Below, piece after piece: positions 1 through 11,100 of a stretch of 64,000 nucleotides of DNA. The first letter of the stretch is position 1. Every line of letters starts with the position of its first letter. The position numbers were made by a program, and so were the translations under genes. Source of the stretch: Neonectria sp. B-13 (lineage: Eukaryota; Ascomycota; Sordariomycetes; Hypocreales; Nectriaceae); NCBI GenBank assembly GCA_002682825.1, contig NOKP01000007.1, positions 1,364,001 to 1,428,000 of the forward strand. The letters are read 5' to 3'. Below the pieces are notes generated by a model that was not told where the DNA came from, made no database searches, and was given only the letters and a program-made list of their open reading frames with translations.

Positions 1-688
1 CGGTTCACCACGTCCTTCATCCGCCCACGCGCGCCAAGCGAAGCCATAACCGGCATATGATGGACGGCCGTGGTGAGGGGAAGCCTGGCGACGAACAAAA
101 GTACCCTGTCGACGCAATCAAGTCCGTATCTGCCAGCCGAAAGGGGCATGTTTGGTGAGGTCCCCACAGATAAGCGACGCAGAACTGATGCTATACACGC
201 AGCCGGGTCTGAAGCTCGACTGGACGGGACATGTTTTACGAGCATGGTAGATATGCGTGGCGGTGGGAACAGTCCGGACGGACGGTTGACCATCGGGAAC
301 GGCTTCCGACCCATCGGAGTGGCGTCTGGGGAAGACTCCACATCGGAGTTATTGAGCGTCGCCAGTCGGTGTTACATTGGCAAGTTTGCCGGAGGTGTTG
401 CCGATATGGGTTGATAGCGTGTAGAGATAGGCAAACCTGGTGCATTATCGTGCATTGTTCTGGGACATCGGTATACATAGTGTCTTGTGACGTATTCGAA
501 GCTGGTAGCAGCTACAGAGAACGTGGGAGATACCATGTAAGCGCAAGCAGATCCTGATTGAAGCCAAGCGAATGTATGTGTGATTTCTATCTAATATATC
601 CAAGTATATATACAAAAAGGAGACTCTTCTCCAGTTGACGGCCGCACCTGGCTGTCCTACAGTTTGACTGTCCCACCAGTTGACTGTC
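1..688. other. Intergenic, no gene seen
   Basis: Open frames of 80-114 codons exist here on both strands but show no family motif, splice pattern or start context. The right end is the 3' flank of the leftward GH16 gene. Confidence 0.6.
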
Positions 689-1711
689 CTACCAGTTGGC
701 ACGACGCATCTTGTGGGAAGTCAAGCATCTAGCCTTGTTCGTAGAAGCATTGACCTGCACCGGTGTTCCAATCTCGGTCGACTCGTCGATGCTGCACACC
801 TTCTGGCACGAACCCTGATCGGCAGCACCGTACAGAATCTCAATCCACTGGATCTGCTGGTAGGCAACGCCGCCCGCGGGCATCGTGCCGGTCCAGTCCT
901 TGCCATTGCTCCAGGCGTTGAACATCAGCGCCGCAGGGTCCTTGGGCACCTGGAACGAGTTGACGGCCGTCTCCTGGCCGTCGACGCTCCAGACGGTCTG
1001 GTCGGCCGTCCAGTCCAGACGGTGCGTGGCCCACTGCGACCACTTGAGCCCGTCCTTGAGCGTGACTGTCTCGGAGGCGCCCTCGACCTCGCCGCCCTCG
1101 TCCGTGTACGAGGGCTGGTTGGTGTAGTGGATGACGTTGTCTGCGTCGTTGGTCAAGACCTCGATGTCGGCCTCCTGGACGTCGGCGAGCTGCTCGGCGC
1201 CGCGGTAGGTGAACATGGCGGTGCAGGCGCCCTCGGAGCCGACGGTGCGAGCGAACATGCGCATCGAGGCGTACTGGACCTGCTCGATGGTCTCGAACTC
1301 CGCGGCCGACTGGAAGCCGTCGTGGCGGGCGGTACGCATGCTCATGAAGGTGTCACTGGTAGGAGCGTCATCGGTGTTCTCCTGGATGTAGATGTTGTTG
1401 AACGAGTTCTGCATGGGGAAGTCCGGGTCCTCGTTGGACCACTGCTGCAGGCCCCAGGTCTGGCCAAACTCGGACTCGTAGTTGAAGTACGCGCTGGTGA
1501 AGTCGGCGTTGGCGTTGCCCTCGAGGCTGCTGATGAGGTCGGGGATACCGGCGTACTGCGACAGCGAGCGGAAGTCGAAGAACATGTGCTTGGCATAGTA
1601 GGTCGGCTTGGACCCGTTGCTCAGATAGCAGTCGCAGTCGCTGGCGGACGCTGCGAAGGCGACCGGCGCCGCAGCAAGAAGAGAAGCAAGAAGGGTCTTG
1701 GAAGAATACAT
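689..1711 (-). CDS. Secreted glycoside hydrolase family 16 protein
   Basis: Single-exon protein of 340 aa. An N-terminal signal peptide (MYSSKTLLASLLAAAPVAFA, residues 1-20) indicates secretion. The GH16 catalytic signature ExDxE is seen as EADIE at residues 180-184, with E180 as expected nucleophile and E184 as expected acid/base. The Trp-rich block after it (KWSQWATHRLDWTAD, then WSVDG) is typical of the beta-jelly-roll of fungal GH16 enzymes acting on cell-wall beta-glucans or chitin-glucan. Which substrate cannot be read from the sequence. The frame extends four codons upstream, but only from a TTG, so the ATG at 1711 directly ahead of the signal peptide is taken as start. No GPI-anchor tail is obvious at the C-terminus (KMRRANW). 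The reverse-strand open frame covering the whole gene is a GC-bias shadow. Confidence 0.9.
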   Translation of the reverse strand: MYSSKTLLASLLAAAPVAFAASASDCDCYLSNGSKPTYYAKHMFFDFRSLSQYAGIPDLISSLEGNANADFTSAYFNYESEFGQTWGLQQWSNEDPDFPMQNSFNNIYIQENTDDAPTSDTFMSMRTARHDGFQSAAEFETIEQVQYASMRMFARTVGSEGACTAMFTYRGAEQLADVQEADIEVLTNDADNVIHYTNQPSYTDEGGEVEGASETVTLKDGLKWSQWATHRLDWTADQTVWSVDGQETAVNSFQVPKDPAALMFNAWSNGKDWTGTMPAGGVAYQQIQWIEILYGAADQGSCQKVCSIDESTEIGTPVQVNASTNKARCLTSHKMRRANW

Positions 1712-1806
1712 GATGTATAGCAACTCAGTTGATGGAACGAATGAATGTATGAATGAATGAATGGCTTGCTTGGTCTACATCTCTATTAGCATCGAGGACG
1801 TTCCGG

Positions 1807-1813
1807 CTTATAT
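1807..1813 (-). promoter_or_regulatory. Probable TATA box of the GH16 gene
   Basis: On the minus strand the sequence reads ATATAAG about 96 nt upstream of the ATG at 1711, a usual distance for a fungal core promoter. Not confirmed by a mapped transcript start. Confidence 0.45.
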
Positions 1814-3190
1814 GTGTGCTATGCTCGTCGGGATGAGCATCCTTTCCCCTTCCCAATTAGACTTGAAGATTGTTTCCTTGCTAATAGGAGCATGGGCCAA
1901 GGAGATGGGATGGTATGTGGGGATGGTTGAGGAACATCCGTGGTGGATAGATGGATGAGGCGAAGCAAAACATCATGCCTGGTGGTGGTTCCTGAACGAA
2001 ACGACACAGGATGAAGTTTAGCCATGGAGAACGAGGCCCGCCAGTGAGCATAAAGATGGACAGGGCGACGAGGAAGAACGGCGATAGGCCCGACTCGCGG
2101 CTTTCCAAAACATCTTGGACCTACACAGCCCGCACGCAGTCCGGGGAATTTATGCCCCCCCTGTTGCGTGGGTTGAGGATCGGATCACCGTAGTGGGAGC
2201 GGGTGGTCTCATGGTTTGCGAAACACTAGCTTGAGGCTGAAGCCTGAGAGGGCGCGAAGGGAACGTTACAGATCGCCTCGTCTCGCCGAGGTTTGCACGT
2301 GGGATTATTCGATATCATGGAGGAGCTGGAGGATGAAGGAAGGGAGGAGGTCTGTCAGCCCACAGCGGGATCATCGGATTATGGATGGCGTGTAGCTTAA
2401 GCTTCATTTCTTTCTGGTCTACTTGCGGCATGTAGGATGCTAGCTCGGATGTCCAATGATATGCTCAACAATTTCTTCCATATTTGCTCTTTAATTCATC
2501 ACACCAACCTCACAAGATGTCCTGTTCGCAATTATTCGAGTCGGAGTTGAGATCACATGGTCGGACGTGAGCAATTCGCCGTGTCTTTTATCCTCGGTGA
2601 CCTGGTTCGACGAGCTACGACCAAAACAAGCAAGAAGTTAAGAGCTAAGTGGTATTGACTATTAAGTAGCTAAGCAACGCGTGTGAACTGTAGGATTCAA
2701 TTCAACAAATCTGCTTCGATCCCTCGAGTAGCCGACCAAATCCTGCTAATCTTACGGCTGCTTCCCCGCGCTTTGCAGAGGCTGTTACGTACGAACAAGT
2801 GATCCATCGCGAGACAGTGGGAGTAGGAACTGTAGGATTCCAGGCCTCGGGCTTTAATGACGGCGCCACAACTGAACCCTTCGAATCTGAAGCTAGGAGG
2901 AGCCGGCCACTACCTAGGGGAATTAACCTTGATTTGTAGAACGTGGACGACCTTGCTGCTTCAGAAGCGCTAGGGCCAATTAATTGTTGCAGAATGCAAG
3001 GGGCTCGGCGTGTCGCAGGTCTTTCACAGCCACAACCGCCAAAACCCTGGTCGTGGCCCGAACTCATCCCTCATGGGTGCGGCCTGAACGTGCTTTAATT
3101 CCTTGGCCTGCGTGACATCCCATGGCCAGCCTCTTGACGGGACCATCCGCTGGGTAGGTCGCCGCCGGAAGCTCCGTTCTGGTGGGTGAA

Positions 3191-3242
3191 GGGCGCCGGT
3201 GGCGGGCGAGTCAACCGACCGGCCCCGGGGCTACCGGCGCCC
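3191..3242. repeat. GC-rich inverted repeat
   Basis: The 10-bp arm GGGCGCCGGT (3191-3200) is perfectly complementary to ACCGGCGCCC (3233-3242) across a 32-nt loop. The surrounding 100 nt is also GC-rich. No gene association is evident. Confidence 0.6.
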
Positions 3243-4121
3243 GGAGCTGGATTATGCCGGAGGTGCTGAGAGTCCGATTCGGCTCGGGCTGCTGAGTCCG
3301 GGCAGACCATCACGAAGATCTGGGGTCAAGATGTCTGGAACTCGGCCATGCCATGAGGTTGAATGAACAATACCCCCATCGGTTGGTCGCGGCTTTTCAG
3401 CCGTACGCGTTCCCGCGATGGCTTTCCCATTGTCTTGGTGATCATGTCCGAACCGGTGTGTCGTGTGGCCTCCAGGTGCTGTTGCCTTGTCGTTTACGCG
3501 GCCTCTTGTTGTTCGTCACGGATGCAGCCATCGTCGACGTCATCTGGCTCTCCAACGCATCCCCATTCGCAAATGCGGTCAGCAATATGTTCCCAGGTCT
3601 GATTGTCTCGTAGCTTTTTACCGCGTCACGGCTTCGTCAGCCACGAGGCCGACCTGGACGATTGATCAGCCCAAACGGGGTTCGCGCTCTGGAATTGCGT
3701 GTGAAGCTGTGAATCGACGGAATATTTTGCAAGCGACGTGCTGCAAGCGAACTGCAAGATTGCGCGTCTCGGCTGCTTTAAGCATCGGACTCACAGGCTG
3801 CGTGGGTGAGGCCGGATCCACTGTCCGTCGCTGACGTATGGCCTTTCCCCTTCGGGTAGGTCGGTAACTAACTTTGCCATTGGCATTTCGTGACCGTTCA
3901 ACTGTCGCAGTGCCGATAGCGTCTCTCTTTGTTTCATCCAGCCCGGCTTCTCCGCCGACTCTCTTTTCGAGCCGCGTCGCTCTTTTTAGAACCCATCCAT
4001 TCATTCATTTGTTTATCTACTCGTGATATCACGTTCCCAGATTTCTCAATCGCCATTTTTCGACCATCCTGGGCTCTGAATTCGCTCAATCTCCTTTCAG
4101 TTCCTCTGTAATCATTCAGCC

Positions 4122-5911
4122 ATGTCGCGCAGTGAACCACTGCAGGATGATCCTACGATGGACTCCGATGTCGAGAGCGACGGCGCCAACTATGCGCAAC
4201 CCTCCGCCTCTGAAGAGACGCCTCTGTTGGAGGAATTCCCCCTTCTACCAAACGATCTGCCTGCCGACATAGTCCCACCTAAATCGTTTCGGTTCCGCGT
4301 GCTGCTCATGTGCATTGTCTTCCTCTTCATCGTCGAGGTCAGCCAGTTCATCATGGAGCCGCCACTGCAGAAGATCATGGAAGACATCATCTGCCGCAAA
4401 TACTACCCGGACCACCCCCTCCGAGAACCCGGCATACTGGATCGACGCTGCAAGAACGATGAGGTCCAGCAGACGCTTGCCATGGTGAGAGGCTGGTGCC
4501 TGTCGTTTGAGATGGCGACCCGTGAGTGACGACGATTACCTCAGCATCGCGGAGGAATCAACAACTAACATGATGATGGCAGCAATTCTTGCCCAGTTCC
4601 CCTTCGGTATAATCGCCGACAAATATGGACGTCGCCCGGTCTTGTTTTTGTCAGTTTTCGGCTGTTTCTTACAGACCTGTTGGGTCATGGTAATCCGTAC
4701 GTCCAACCCTTGATTCTCATCCGCAATGCTGCTTGTATACCTCTAACACCGTGACAGTTTACTTTCCGGATGTATTTTCTATCTGGGCCATGCTTCCAGG
4801 GAGCCTCTTTTACCTCATTGGAGGAGGTGGTCCCATGGCAGGAGCCATGGTCTGGACCATCGTCGCCGATGTTGTCCCCGTTGCTGAGCGAACCTCCGTG
4901 TTCTATCAGCTCACAGCCGCAGTCCTCATGATAAACGTCCTTGTCAATCCGATCTCGGCTTGGCTGCTGAAGTTTGACCCTTGGATTCCAATGTGGCTGG
5001 CCGTTGGTTTCCTCATTGCCGGAACGTGTTGCACGCTGCTGATCCCTGAGACTCTGGGATTCCGGCGCAAGGCAGACGAAAGGCGTCGACATTCAATCGA
5101 AGCCCATGGCTCCGACCACCCCGAACAGAATGCATACAGTTCAAATGATGATACTGACTCACTTAAGCACCATGTACTGAAGCAGGCTTGGTTCACGGTG
5201 AAGAATGACATGGGTCATGTCTGGCGGTTCATCTTTGCTTCCAAGAGCATCATGATGCTAATTTTGGCTATCTCTATTCATTTGCCTATACGACTGGCCT
5301 TTGCTAGCATCCTGCTCCAGTACATGTCCAAAAGGTTCAACTGGGACTGGTCTACGGTTAGTATTCCCTGCTGTGGTGTCTGGTTCATCTTTGCTGACGG
5401 GATCTTATAGGCAACCTACATTTCGACGTTTGGAATCCTTGCCACCGTCGCCGCATTGCTTGTCGTACTCCCACTTGCATCTGCCCTGATTACCAAACGA
5501 TACCGGTACAGCCCTATGCGCAGGGATCTCCTTCTCTCACGTATCTTGGTATTGGTTCTCGCAATTGGAGTTCTGCTCATGGCATTCGCCACGGTTCCAG
5601 GGCTGTTCGTTACATCGCTCGTCATCGCGTGTGTGGGAAACGCCTTCAACACATTATGCAGGGCGCTGCTCAACGCTTTGGTAGAGCCACATACTGTCGC
5701 AACGCTCAACACTACCATCTCGCTTGTCGAGATGATCATGGCCGTCATCAGCGGGCCGGCGATGGGGTGGCTGATGAGCCAAGGTATGCACCTTGGAGGT
5801 GTCTGGCAGGGATTACCATTCCTGGTCATGACCTTCTTGACGATTGTGATTTCGGTGGCGGTCTTTGCTTTTAGGATTCCGACGGGTGTTGCACAAGCGC
5901 ATGAAGGTTAG
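4122..5911 (+). CDS. MFS transporter, four exons
   Basis: Polytopic membrane transporter of 537 aa. Exons 4122-4521, 4583-4696, 4758-5356 and 5411-5911; introns are 61, 61 and 54 nt, all GT-AG, the first two with CTAAC branch sites. The joins give a continuous protein. Residues 1-55 form an acidic cytosolic tail, followed by TM1 (VLLMCIVFLFIVEVSQFI), a long lumenal loop rich in Cys and charges, and the MFS motif between TM2 and TM3 (ADKYGRRP, residues 145-152). A central hydrophilic loop of about 60 residues carries RRKADERRRHS, and the remaining helices follow (ISTFGILATVAALLVVLPLA and on). Length and layout fit a 12-TM fungal MFS permease. The substrate is not predictable. The ATG at 4122 sits behind a CT-rich leader. 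Confidence 0.88.
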
Positions 5912-6603
5912 GTACATGCGTAACCTGGAGTTGGGTAGGTCGTTCTTGCAAATCATGCTCGCCGGACCAGTGGAGGAACAACTGAATAAGGCAACAAAAA
6001 ACAAATCAAGGAGTTCCGGCTTTCAATTATGTTTGAAGGAACTTTCTTTCCTTAAGTAGAATAGCAACGGTGTTGGATAACTCGGAATAAATCTAATACT
6101 TTAGCGTGGATGGAATAGGAAAGAACCACATGATGGTACTAAGATGACTGAGTTAGAGGTATACTTTAATGTAACTTGGATGTGGTTTATTTCACTTATT
6201 TCATGACTCCTCTTAGGCCCCCGTCGTACAATCCAGGTGTGAGATACTAATGTGGATTTCCAAATTGAATCTCATTATGATACAGAAATGTATCGTCCAA
6301 TAGCTCGTTGGTCCAAATTCCAGCGCTTGGATCTTTGTGTTGCAGGGAAACAGGCAGAACGAATGGTCGCATTCCACTTTATCGATAAATCGCGATAAGA
6401 TAAGATAAGATACCCTCCACACTCCATCCACCCACCCCGCTGCCGCTTTCTCCACCGCAGCTCCAACAACCATTCACCATCGCCTCAACCAAGAAACATC
6501 TATCATCGCAACTTCACGTACTCGATAACTTCAGACCTGTTCTCCGACCGCTATACACGAGTAGACTCTCAATCTACTGAGCCACCCGAGGCCAGCCGCT
6601 ACA
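5912..6603. other. Intergenic, MFS 3' end and csnB promoter
   Basis: The left half is AT-rich and holds the probable MFS 3' untranslated region. The right half (about 6410-6600) is C/A-rich and precedes the csnB start. No gene seen. Confidence 0.6.
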
Positions 6604-8187
6604 ATGTCGGACGACGAGGATTTCATGCAGGAGTCGGACGAGGAGCAGCACGTTTCCGCTGATCACCATGCGCATGCACACGTTGGCTAACTCTTTCTAG
6701 GTACGACTTCGAGTACGAGGAAGACGATGATGAAGACTCGGGCGACGTCGACATTGAAAACAAGTACTACAACGGGAAGCAACTAAAGCTCTCCGACCCC
6801 GAGGATGCCGTCGCCGAGTTCCTAGGCATCCCCCCGCTGGAGGAGGAGAAAGGAGAATGGGGATTCAAAGGCTTGAAACAAGCCATCAAGCTGGAATTTA
6901 AGCTGGGACAATACGATAAGGTGCCTTGGGTCTTCCAAACTCGAGCCGCCGCATGCTAACTGACCATCGTAGGCGACCGAGCATTACGCTGAGCTCCTCA
7001 CCTACGTCAAGTCAGCCGTGACCCGAAACTATTCCGAGAAATCCATCAACAACATGCTCGACTACATTGAAAAAGGCGCCGACGGCCCGCAGGCGATTCG
7101 ATGCATGGAGCAGTTCTACTCCCTGACTCTCCAGAGCTTCCAGAGCACCAACAACGAAAGGTTATGGCTCAAGACGAACATCAAATTAGCCAAGCTCCTG
7201 CTCGATCGAAAAGAATACGCAGCCGTGTCTAAGAAGCTACGAGAGCTGCACAAGACTTGCCAGCGGGAGGATGGCTCGGACGAACCCAGCAAGGGTACAT
7301 ACTCACTCGAGATCTATGCCCTGGAGATCCAGATGTTCGCGGAGACCAAAAACAACAAACAGCTGAAGGCCCTGTACCAGCGAGCCCTCAAGGTTAAGTC
7401 AGCGGTGCCACATCCCAGAATCATGGGAATTATCCGGGAGTGCGGTGGCAAGATGCACATGAGCGAGGAGAACTGGAAGGAGGCGCAGAGCGACTTTTTC
7501 GAGTCGTTCCGGAACTACGACGAGGCGGGCTCGCTGCAGCGGATCCAGGTTCTGAAGTACCTGCTCCTTACGACCATGTTGATGAAGTCAAATATCAACC
7601 CGTTCGACTCGCAAGAAACTAAGCCCTACAAGACGGATCCTAGAATATCGGCCATGACGGAGCTTGTGGACGCCTACCAACGGGACGATGTCCACACGTA
7701 CGAAAAGGTCCTGCAGCGGAACCAAGACATCCTGGACGACTCGTTTATCGCAGAGAACATTGACGAAGTTACTCGTAACATGCGAACCAAGGGTGTTGTT
7801 AAGCTCATCGCGCCCTATACCCGGATGAAGCTAGCGTGGATTGCGAAGCAGCTCAAGATCTCTGAGCCCGAGGTTCAAGACATCCTGGGTTTTCTCATTA
7901 TCGACGGAAAGATTAGTGGGCGGATCAACCAGCAGGAGGGGCTTCTAGAAATCACATCTGACGCTGATCTGGATCGCATCATGGCTCTCCAGGGCTTGAC
8001 GAGCTCGATTGCCGAGCTGTTTGGCACCGTCTTTAGGGACGGCGATGGTTTCCGCAACAGTGAAAACTCGACAGCGGATGACCAAGGCGTGGACATACAG
8101 GGCATGCCGATTGGCAAGGGGGTGGGCGGTCGTGGGCCAGCGCTTCGGGGCAAGAAGGGCAAGGGAAGTGCTGCGGGATGGGCATGA
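6604..8187 (+). CDS. csnB: COP9 signalosome subunit 2 (CSN2)
   Basis: PCI-domain scaffold subunit of the COP9 signalosome, which removes Nedd8 from cullin-RING ligases. It is paralogous to the Rpn6 subunit of the proteasome lid. Exons 6604-6647, 6701-6920 and 6973-8187 encode 492 aa. The N-terminus MSDDEDFMQESDEEQYDFEY is the conserved acidic start of CSN2, followed by helical repeats and a C-terminal PCI/winged-helix region (RMKLAWIAKQLKIS, then LGFLIIDGKISGRI). The tail is Gly/Lys-rich. Intron 2 (6921-6972) is ordinary GT-AG. Intron 1 (6648-6700) can only be spliced in frame by using a GC donor (GCACGT) with a normal CTAAC branch and TTTCTAG acceptor. The GT four bases downstream shifts the frame. 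Start and identity are firm. Confidence 0.95.
6648..6700 (+). other. Probable GC-AG intron in csnB
   Basis: 53-nt intron with donor GCACGT, branch GCTAAC and acceptor CTTTCTAG. Removing it joins GAG GAG CA to G TAC GAC, restoring E-E-Q-Y-D-F-E-Y, the conserved CSN2 N-terminus. The alternative GT donor at 6652 gives a different frame. Confidence 0.75.
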
Positions 8188-11100
8188 TGGGTCCATTGTA
8201 GACCCGGAACGACGCTCATGACCAAGTAGATACCACGACTGCACATGAAATCACCACACCTCTTCCCTCGGCTGCTATCAAGGCGCCACCGAGGTTTGCC
8301 ACGGCTCAAAGAAGCATGACTGCCCCTGCGTGTTGGTTCGCGTTAGGAAATAGAGACGGGATCTGGTATAGCACAGCGCAACGACACGGTGTTGTACCAA
8401 GCTATCGTAGGATAGCAACATAGATCGACGATTAATAGAGTGGATGATGACGGCCTCAACTAGGCTGAACAAAGATATACCAGGAAATACGAGCCGAAGT
8501 GACATGGTAAACGCGAAGAATTCTATCTTAAACTCAGCTTCCTGTTGGTTGTCTCTTTCATCAATGTTTATTGGTGTTTTACTCGGGTTAGGGTGGTTTG
8601 TTTGTGATGAAGCATGGGGTACCAAATGGCCTTGACGTTTCGCCACATCCTTCCGATGCTTCGACTCCCAGAACCGCACTACAGGCTGCAAACTCTTCAA
8701 GGCAGGGAAACCGACAGGGTAATTATTCAGTCGATAGCCAAGTCTCCGCATGTGGACTGCGTGGTTGCACGGAAGTACCCGAAGTAGTACCGTTACGAGA
8801 ACGGGTTGAGCGTGGGTGGCAGCGGAAGTCAGAGCGGGAAGATAATAGGGCGGAATGAGTTAGCGGACTTGTGGATGCGAACATGCTTGCTTGATATCTG
8901 CGAATAGATGACGTGGAAAACTTGCTCAGGCGGACATGGTTCAAGATGGGCTGAACTATCGTCTGCACATAACCAGGCTGGATGCTGTTCAGAGGAGCAC
9001 AATCACGGAGAAGGAGGTAACCGGAGCCGCGTTTATGCAGGACGAATAGTCACAGACAGGGCGTTCAGCGAGAGCACAAGCAACGACAGTACAAGCAGGG
9101 TACAGACATGAGACCTCCACGTCGGCCAGCGTCAGACGGAAAGGGCTGCAGTCGGGGCGTTCTCTCTTGTCCCACAAAGCACAACGGGTCGACGATCTTG
9201 ACTCGCCCACCCAGAAGGGTTGGATGCATGCTCCTGAAGCTAAGAAGATGGGGCTTGGAGGGAGAGGGGTTCGCGAGGTCATAGCATGTAGCCGTGGGGT
9301 GTAATGGCGGCAAGGAGGCACGACGTGTAGACAATATCAAGTTTGAGATATGGAATTACTCAAATAACTTTTCTATCTGAAGATGTTATGTTGGAGCCTA
9401 CTTCGTATTCACCCCTGTGGAAGATCCTGGTGTATTCGTACACGGGCATCAGATACATTGATCTTACCCGGAGAATACCACGGTGTGGCAGCGGAAACAG
9501 TTCCAAAGTGATACAAAGCGGGTGACCGGATTGGACGTGACAATCGCCCGAGCCACTCGGCGGTCTGGGGGGGGACGGGAGATGCGGCAGGCGTAAAGAA
9601 GTAAAGGGATTGAGGAAACACAAGACCAAAGATCCCCCCCCCCCACAAGAGGAAGTCAGTTTGTGCAATCTCGCGAGGCTGCGAATCGAGCGGCAAGGGT
9701 TTGTTCCTCGATGCGAGTCCTCCCGAATGACAGATCATATCTTATCCATCGCCTCGCAGGAGCAACAAGTCCATGTACCAGGCACCCGGGTGGAATTCCC
9801 TCCCCCCACGAACACGACAAAGCCGCCACATGACAACCGTCGGTGAACACAGAATCGTCACTAGATCGGCCAGCTAGAGCAAGAAAAGCAAACAAGGAAA
9901 ACTCAACGTCTTGTCTCGCCTGTCTGTGCCGTGGCTGAAGACGTTGGCGAGCCGACATGATGCAGCCGGGAGGGCGCCTCTCTGCATTGTTTGTACTCGC
10001 CACTACGGCTGCTTTGCCACACGGCGGGCGAAAACACAACACGGCTCGCTGCGGTTTTCTGCATGACCCCCACATCGATGGCTCAGCGGAGAGCATGCGG
10101 GTATTGTGTCTCTGGCATGGCTGTGAGAGCCGTCGCTGCAGCGTTGTCGGGCTATGCAACGGGTGCTAGTGCAGGGAAGCCGTATCAACGTGGACAACGG
10201 GACGGAACGAGAAAAAAGGCACGAGACGACCAATGAACAAGGGTTGAGAGACATGCAAGATGCTTCTTTGGTACAGGAGACTTGACCTCCACGGTGCAGG
10301 ATGCTAGAAACCGATGTTTTGAGAGGGTGAGAGAAGGGGAAAGAGGAGTTAGTTTGCTGACAGTCACCCGGAGCCGGATTCTAAAAGCTTTCCCCTGTAA
10401 GACGGCTATGAGACGGAAGGATCATGCTCCCGGACCTGGGGCGGTTGGAGGTTGTCATCATCGTGGTTGTGATGGATGTGATGAGGATGTAGGTAGGCAT
10501 TCTACGAGAGGACCAAGCAACTGGGGAGCCGTCAACGGCTTCTCCAATGGCACAAGAAACATATGAGAGAGGTACAAAGCCTCGTAACGTATTCGTACAA
10601 AATGGCCAGTGGTGTAACTTCAAGACGTTTCTGTTCACGAGCTGAATGGACGGCGTAGATAGATGGTAGTAGCGGACAGTACGAAAACAGACAGACAGAC
10701 AACCTTAGCCAGACGAGTGGATAACCTCAGGCAACCAAACTTAATCGGGACGGCGCGGGCGCGCGGGACCCGATGGCGCATGGGTGGGTGACGGAGCGGC
10801 GAACGGCCGAGAGCCAAAACTGGCAGCGCAGCGTTTGACGCGAAGGCGGGCTCCAAGCCGCCATCCCACGCCCACAAGCCCCGGGCCGAAGAGGTGTGGT
10901 CCCAAGGCGGGAGTGGATAATGGCTTTTGAAGCTTTGGGAAGAGGGTTTTAACGACTAAAGGGCGGGGGGTGGGTGGAGCGTCGAAGCCAGCCGCCGCCG
11001 CCGCCGTCGCCGCCTCGGCCGCTAGCGATGTCGGTAGTGATGAGGGTAAAAGCAAAGAAAGAAACAGGGCCAAGGACAAAAAAAAGGAAAGAAAAGAAAA

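Larger units (their letters stand above)
1724..4121. other. Intergenic 2.4 kb between divergent GH16 and MFS genes
   Basis: No supported gene. The left end is the GH16 promoter and the right end (about 3.9-4.12 kb) is a pyrimidine-rich leader of the MFS gene. A GC-rich hairpin lies at 3191-3242. Open frames such as the 121-codon one at 2702-3067 (minus) show no recognisable domain. Confidence 0.55.

Noticed and set aside
680..1720. 346-codon plus-strand open frame opposite the GH16 gene
   Set aside because: Antisense shadow of a GC-biased real gene. The translation is Val/Gly/Leu/Arg-rich with no motif, whereas the minus strand has a signal peptide and GH16 active site.
8278..8751. 157-codon minus-strand frame downstream of csnB
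   Set aside because: No motif and no supporting splice or start context; it probably lies in the csnB 3' region.
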